Assembly: GCA_044370695.1 (NCBI GenBank)
Contig: JBILVB010000152.1
Location: 1-8,999 of the forward strand
DNA length: 8,999 bases
Source of the DNA: JBEIFW01 sp044370695
GTDB lineage: Bacteria > Actinomycetota > Acidimicrobiia > Acidimicrobiales > Ilumatobacteraceae
Reading direction: 5' to 3'
Shown in pieces: positions 5,739-8,999 of this stretch. Numbering within the stretch: the first letter of the stretch is position 1; each line of letters starts with the position of its first letter. The translations under genes were made by a program, and so were the position numbers. The notes beneath the pieces were generated by a model. It saw nothing but the letters and a program-made list of their open reading frames with translations. It did no database searches and was not told where the DNA came from.

Positions 5739-5745
5739 CCCGCCC

Positions 5746-6426
5746 ATGGGTGAGCACTCGAGACTGACGGCGTCCGACGGGTTCGAGCTGGGGGCCTACC
5801 GGTCCGCCCCCACCGGCACGCCGATCGGTGGTGTGGTGGTGATCCAGGAGATCTTCGGCGTGAACGAGCACATCCGGGCCGTCGCCGACCGCTATGCGGC
5901 GCATGGCTATCTTGCCGTCGCCCCGGCGCTGTTCGATCGGGTCGAGCGAGGCGTCGAACTCGGTTACGACGCCGACGGCATGACCCAGGGGATCGACCTG
6001 GCCCGGGTGAAGACCGACCCGGTCGCCGTGATGCTCGACCTGCGGGCTGCCGCAGCCGCCGTGGCCTCGGCGGGAAAGGTGGGCGTCGTGGGCTACTGCT
6101 GGGGCGGGCTCCTCACGGCCCGGTGCGCCATCGAGTGCGGCGACGTGTTCGCCGCAGCGTCGAGCTACTACGGCGGCGGCACCCCTGCGCTGAAGGACCG
6201 CACCCCGGTCGTGCCGATGATCATGCACTACGGCGAGCTGGATCACGCGCTGCCCCTCGAGGACGTGCGGGCGCTGGCCGCCGCCTGGCCGCAGGTGACC
6301 GTGCACGTCTACGACGGGGCCCAGCACGGCTTCAACTGCGACCAGCGGGCCAGCTGGGATGCGGCGTCGGCCGCACTGGCCGAGGAGCGCACCCTCGCGT
6401 TCTTCGCCGAGCAGCTCGGGGCGTGA
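5746..6426 (+). CDS. Dienelactone hydrolase family protein
   Basis: This 226-residue alpha/beta hydrolase of the dienelactone hydrolase (carboxymethylenebutenolidase) family is complete. The family's Cys-Asp-His triad is visible as Cys118 in GYCWGG, Asp166 in GELDHALP, and His194 in AQHGFNC. Glu35 in QEIFGVNEHI is the conserved glutamate that interacts with the nucleophilic cysteine. The enzyme probably hydrolyses a lactone, thioester or similar ester in the cytoplasm. Classic dienelactone chemistry in chloroaromatic degradation is only one possibility, because no other ring-cleavage genes are in view. The start is the ATG at 5746: TACGAT lies 7 nt upstream with no Shine-Dalgarno site, and the N-terminal SRLTASDGFELGAY is typical for the family. 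Its role in the neighbourhood is unclear. A lactonase role in the nearby L-fucose pathway is imaginable but not supported by family. Confidence 0.9.
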   Translation: MGEHSRLTASDGFELGAYRSAPTGTPIGGVVVIQEIFGVNEHIRAVADRYAAHGYLAVAPALFDRVERGVELGYDADGMTQGIDLARVKTDPVAVMLDLRAAAAAVASAGKVGVVGYCWGGLLTARCAIECGDVFAAASSYYGGGTPALKDRTPVVPMIMHYGELDHALPLEDVRALAAAWPQVTVHVYDGAQHGFNCDQRASWDAASAALAEERTLAFFAEQLGA

Positions 6427-6431
6427 CCGCA

Positions 6432-6474
6432 GTCGGACCGTCCGACCCTGGCCGGACCCCGGGCCCGGCCAGGG
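6432..6474 (+). terminator. Tandem hairpins between the dienelactone hydrolase and pncB
   Basis: Two perfect inverted repeats stand back to back in the 59-bp gap. GTCGGA-CCG-TCCGAC (6432-6446) is a 6-bp stem with a 3-nt loop. CCCTGGCCGG (6446-6455) pairs with CCGGCCAGGG (6465-6474) as a 10-bp stem with a 9-nt loop. There is no T-run, so this would be a GC-hairpin terminator of the kind common in high-GC bacteria, or an attenuator or operator ahead of pncB, whose ATG is 11 nt past the second stem. Confidence 0.45.
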
Positions 6475-6485
6475 ACACTGGCGAC

Positions 6486-7763
6486 ATGGCCGCTCCGCTC
6501 GGGCTGTTCTGCGACCTCTACGAGCTGACCATGGGCTCGGCGCTGCACGCCGAGGGCCTGCACGAGGTGCCGGCGACCTTCGAGCTGTTCGTGCGCTCGC
6601 TTCCCCCGGGCCGGCCCTGGCTCGTCGCCGACGGGATCGATGCCGCGCTCGCCGACGTGCAGCGGTTCCGCTTCTCCGACGACCAACTCGAATGGCTGGC
6701 GGCGAGCGGAGTCGTCGCCCCCGCATTCGTCGAGCATCTCGCAGGGTTCCGGTTCCGGGGTTCCGTGCGTGCCGTGGCCGAGGGCGAGGTGCTCCCCGCC
6801 GCCGTGCCGCTGCTGAGCGTCGAGGCGCCGCTGCTCGAGGGCCAGCTCCTGGAGACGCTGCTGCTCAACCACGTCGCCGTCGGCACGATGCTCGCCACCA
6901 CCGCTGCGCTGCTGACCGAGGCGTGTGCCGGACGAGCCTGGGTCGATTTCTCGGCCCGGCGCGACCACGGCGCGGATGCGGCCCGGATCGCCGCCCGCGC
7001 AGCGTGGGTCGGTGGTGCCGCCGGTACGTCGCTCGTCGAGGCGGCCCAGCGATGGGGGATCCCGCCGGCCGGCACGATGGCCCACAGCTACGTGATGGCC
7101 CACGACGACGAGGTGGCGGCCTTCGTCGCGTTCCTGCGCCATCACGGCCCGGGCACGGTGCTGTTGATCGACACCTACGACACGCTGGTCGGTGCCGAGC
7201 GGGCCATCGAGGCGATGCGCACCGTGGGCCACGCCTGCGCTGCGGTCCGGCTCGATTCGGGCGATCTCGCCGAGTTGGCGCGCGCAGTGCGCAGCCGTCT
7301 CGACGCCGCCGGCCACCCCGAGGTGCGCATCCTGGTGTCGGGAGATCTCGACGCCGCCGAGGTGCGCCGGTTGCTCGCGACGGGCGCCCCGATCGACCGG
7401 TTCGGAGTGGGGACCCGGTTCGGGACGAGCGCCGATGCGCCGCACCTCGGCGCGGTCTACAAGCTGGTGGAGTCCGCCGGCCACCCGCGCCTCAAGCGCT
7501 CGCCGGGCAAGCGAACGCTTCCGGGCCGCAAGCAGGTCTGGCGCTGCGGTGACGGCTCGGTGCTGTTGGCCGGTCTCGGTGAGCTCGCGCCGGCGGGTGC
7601 GACGCCGCTGCTCGAGCTCGCCGTCGCCGGCGGCATGCCGGTCCGCTCGCTCGACGACCCGGGTGCCGCCCGGGCCCGCCGGGCGTCCGGCGTGGCGCAT
7701 CACGGCCTGTCGCCGGTGCCGTTGGCGATCGGCGCGGCGTTGGAGCGCGCTGCGCTGTCGTAG
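6486..7763 (+). CDS. pncB: Nicotinate phosphoribosyltransferase
   Basis: This 425-residue enzyme of NAD+ salvage joins nicotinate and PRPP to give nicotinate mononucleotide, using ATP. Family marks are present throughout: CDLYELTMG (9-17), DFSARRDHG with Arg158-Arg159, GTSLVEAAQRWG, GTMAHSYVMAH with His200 at the usual phosphorylation site, LLIDTYDT, RLDSGDL (255-261), ILVSGDLD, and FGVGTRFGTS beginning at Phe306. The ATG at 6486 puts DLYELTM at the N-terminus as usual. The nearest purine-rich sequence, AGGGA at 6471-6475, is 10 nt upstream and part of a hairpin, so ribosome binding may depend on that structure. The stop codon TAG overlaps the -10 element proposed for the next small gene. The length fits the shorter actinobacterial PncB forms. 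Confidence 0.95.
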   Translation: MAAPLGLFCDLYELTMGSALHAEGLHEVPATFELFVRSLPPGRPWLVADGIDAALADVQRFRFSDDQLEWLAASGVVAPAFVEHLAGFRFRGSVRAVAEGEVLPAAVPLLSVEAPLLEGQLLETLLLNHVAVGTMLATTAALLTEACAGRAWVDFSARRDHGADAARIAARAAWVGGAAGTSLVEAAQRWGIPPAGTMAHSYVMAHDDEVAAFVAFLRHHGPGTVLLIDTYDTLVGAERAIEAMRTVGHACAAVRLDSGDLAELARAVRSRLDAAGHPEVRILVSGDLDAAEVRRLLATGAPIDRFGVGTRFGTSADAPHLGAVYKLVESAGHPRLKRSPGKRTLPGRKQVWRCGDGSVLLAGLGELAPAGATPLLELAVAGGMPVRSLDDPGAARARRASGVAHHGLSPVPLAIGAALERAALS

Positions 7764-7766
7764 CCT
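7761..7766 (+). promoter_or_regulatory. Possible -10 element for a leaderless small gene
   Basis: TAGCCT, formed by the pncB stop codon plus three bases, lies 7 nt before the GTG at 7774. GGAGG (7767-7771) also lies there but only 2 nt from the GTG, which is too close for a normal Shine-Dalgarno site. A leaderless start therefore fits better than ribosome binding at this site, though the evidence is only the TANNNT match and spacing. Confidence 0.3.
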
Positions 7767-7773
7767 GGAGGCC

Positions 7774-8040
7774 GTGGGCTACTGGACCCCGGGCGAGGAC
7801 CTGCGGCGGTCGGTGCGGGCGGCCCGGCCGGCCGGGATCGCGGTCGCCGACGCCGGTGCCGCCGAGGAGGCGTTGCTCGTCGGGGCGCGGGCCCTGGTCG
7901 TGGAGATCGACGCTTCGACCGACCTCGACGACGTGGCGCACATCGCCCGTCTCGCCGTATCCGCCGGTGCCCGGCTCGAGTTCTCGGGTGTCGACCCGAT
8001 CGCCCTGGCCCGGGCCCGGGCGGCGGTCGGGCCACGCTGA
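7774..8040 (+). CDS. Small protein of unknown function
   Basis: The 88-residue frame begins with GTG at 7774 (M-G-Y-W-T-P-G-E-D) and ends at TGA 8038-8040, filling the space between pncB and the acyl-CoA dehydrogenase. I do not recognise a family. The protein is soluble and acidic in the middle (EIDASTDLDDVAHIARL), with alternating strand- and helix-like segments such as GIAVADAG and GARLEFSGVDPIALARA. These recall part of an alpha/beta barrel or a Rossmann-type repeat. There is no Cys, His appears once, and no membrane segment is visible. Codon use matches the neighbours, with strong GC third positions, which supports real coding. It is 10 nt after the pncB stop and so likely co-transcribed with it, or driven by the adjacent TAGCCT. 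Function is not inferred. Confidence 0.6.
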   Translation: MGYWTPGEDLRRSVRAARPAGIAVADAGAAEEALLVGARALVVEIDASTDLDDVAHIARLAVSAGARLEFSGVDPIALARARAAVGPR

Positions 8041-8076
8041 GCATCGGTACACCGCATCACCGAAAGGCCTGCCGCG

Positions 8077-8999
8077 ATGACCGTCGAGTTCACCGAGGAG
8101 CACGAGGCGCTCCGGGCCGTCGTGCGGGACTTCGCCCGCAAGGAGATCGCCCCGCACGCCGACGCCTGGGACCGTGACCACCACTTCCCGGTCGAGGTGG
8201 TGCACGCCATGGGCGCGCTCGGCCTGTTCGGTCTGGTCTGCGAGGAACGCTGGGGCGGCGCCGGAGCCGATTTCACGGCACTGTGCCTTGCGATCGAAGA
8301 ACTCGGCCGGGTCGACCAATCGATGGGGATCACCTTGTCGGCCGGGGTCGGCCTCGGGATCAACCCGATCCACACCTTCGGCACCGACGAGCAGAAGGCG
8401 ACCTGGCTGCCCGATCTGGTCGCGGGCCGGACCCTCGGTGCGTTCGGGTTGACCGAACCCGACGGCGGTTCCGACGCCGGCGCCACCCGGACGCGCGCCC
8501 GCCAGGACGCAGCGGGCGATTGGGTCATCGACGGGTCGAAGGCGTTCATCACCAACTCGGGGACCTCGATCACCTCGGTCATCACGGTGACCGCTCGTAC
8601 GCCGGTCGGCGTCACCGCGTTCCTCGTGCCCGCGGGGACCCCGGGCCTGATCGTCGAGCCGGCGTACCGAAAGGTGGGTTGGCACGCCTCGGACACCCAC
8701 GGCCTGGTGTTCCAGGACCTACGAGTGCCCGCGCACCATCGGCTCGGTGCCGAGGGGCAGGGCTTCCGGCAGTTCCTCGCGACCCTCGACGACGGTCGCA
8801 TCGCCATCGCCGCGCTCGCCGTCGGTCTCGTCGAGGGGTGCCTGAGCGAGTGCGTCGCGTATGCGAGGCAGCGCAACGCCTTCGGGCGAGCCATCGGCTC
8901 CTACCAGGCGGTGGCGTTCAAGATCGCCGATCTGCAGGTGATGGCCGACGCCGCCCGCGCGCTCACGTACCGGGCGGCATGGCTGAAGGACCACGACAA
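8077..8999 (+). CDS. Acyl-CoA dehydrogenase, N-terminal 307 codons (runs off the right edge)
   Basis: This flavoprotein oxidises acyl-CoA thioesters to 2-enoyl-CoA and passes electrons to ETF. The start is ATG at 8077, with GAAAGG at 8062-8067 giving a Shine-Dalgarno site 9 nt upstream. The N-terminal helical domain (about 1-115) leads to the FAD and substrate signature FGLTEPDGGSDAG (about 125-137), then KAFITNSGTS and a middle beta domain. The C-terminal domain starts with DDGRIAIAALAVG and contains QRNAFGRAIGSYQAV, the usual FAD-contacting region. The window ends before the expected catalytic glutamate, so substrate class cannot be judged from it. The early residues fit short- or branched-chain enzymes. 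No partner beta-oxidation gene is in view, and the gene lies 36 bp after the small unknown gene. Confidence 0.93.
   Translation, partial: MTVEFTEEHEALRAVVRDFARKEIAPHADAWDRDHHFPVEVVHAMGALGLFGLVCEERWGGAGADFTALCLAIEELGRVDQSMGITLSAGVGLGINPIHTFGTDEQKATWLPDLVAGRTLGAFGLTEPDGGSDAGATRTRARQDAAGDWVIDGSKAFITNSGTSITSVITVTARTPVGVTAFLVPAGTPGLIVEPAYRKVGWHASDTHGLVFQDLRVPAHHRLGAEGQGFRQFLATLDDGRIAIAALAVGLVEGCLSECVAYARQRNAFGRAIGSYQAVAFKIADLQVMADAARALTYRAAWLKDHD

Noticed and set aside
5097..5747. ATG at 5747 as the start of the deacetylase (adds GGIVECGA before the catalytic motif).
   Set aside because: It would overlap the start of the divergent hydrolase and lie upstream of the proposed -10. GTG at 5720 puts TFDNGP at the usual place and fits the promoter spacing.
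5272..8894. Several long open frames antisense to or out of frame with the hydrolase, pncB and acyl-CoA dehydrogenase genes.
   Set aside because: They arise from high GC content at third positions. None shows motifs, and the overlapping genes are unambiguous.

Overview
The window is strongly GC-rich and densely coded, with many GTG starts and short gaps. Two closely spaced divergent gene pairs look leaderless. This suggests a high-GC actinobacterium, possibly an Acidimicrobiia-type environmental lineage. The placement is an inference from composition and gene style; no rRNA or other marker is present. No stretch longer than 300 bases lacks a gene, and I saw no tRNA, rRNA, CRISPR array or insertion sequence.

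Left part (1-3329). An N-terminal fragment of a secreted protein runs off the left edge on the minus strand. Next is a split L-fucose oxidation module. On the minus strand, an L-fuconate dehydratase (1304-2593) is followed by an overlapping aldo/keto reductase of the L-fucose dehydrogenase type (396-1313). Divergent from the dehydratase is a short-chain dehydrogenase (2616-3329) that resembles 2-keto-3-deoxy-L-fuconate dehydrogenases. Together they cover sugar to lactone, aldonate to 2-keto-3-deoxy acid, and oxidation of the keto-deoxy acid. The lactonase and the final hydrolase are not here.

Middle part (3384-5720). Three minus-strand genes form a tight operon: a NodB-type polysaccharide deacetylase, an AhpD-like peroxidase, and a solute-binding-protein-like protein without a visible signal peptide. 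The peroxidase frame is interrupted by one in-frame TGA exactly where the catalytic CxxC motif needs its second cysteine. A hairpin with a GGTC loop begins 20 nt after that TGA. The best reading is a selenoprotein with a CxxU active site, read through a bacterial SECIS element. An ordinary gene caller would split or truncate this gene. It is the most interesting feature of the window.

Right part (5746-8999). Divergent from that operon, on the plus strand, are a dienelactone hydrolase family enzyme, nicotinate phosphoribosyltransferase (pncB), a small unknown protein, and the first 307 codons of an acyl-CoA dehydrogenase that leaves the window.

Both divergent gaps (2594-2615 and 5721-5745) carry the same 10-bp pattern, A-NNN-TA-NNN-T. 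It supplies an outward-facing TANNNT -10 element on each strand, sharing the central TA, 6-8 nt from each start codon. This fits mutually exclusive, mostly leaderless bidirectional promoters.
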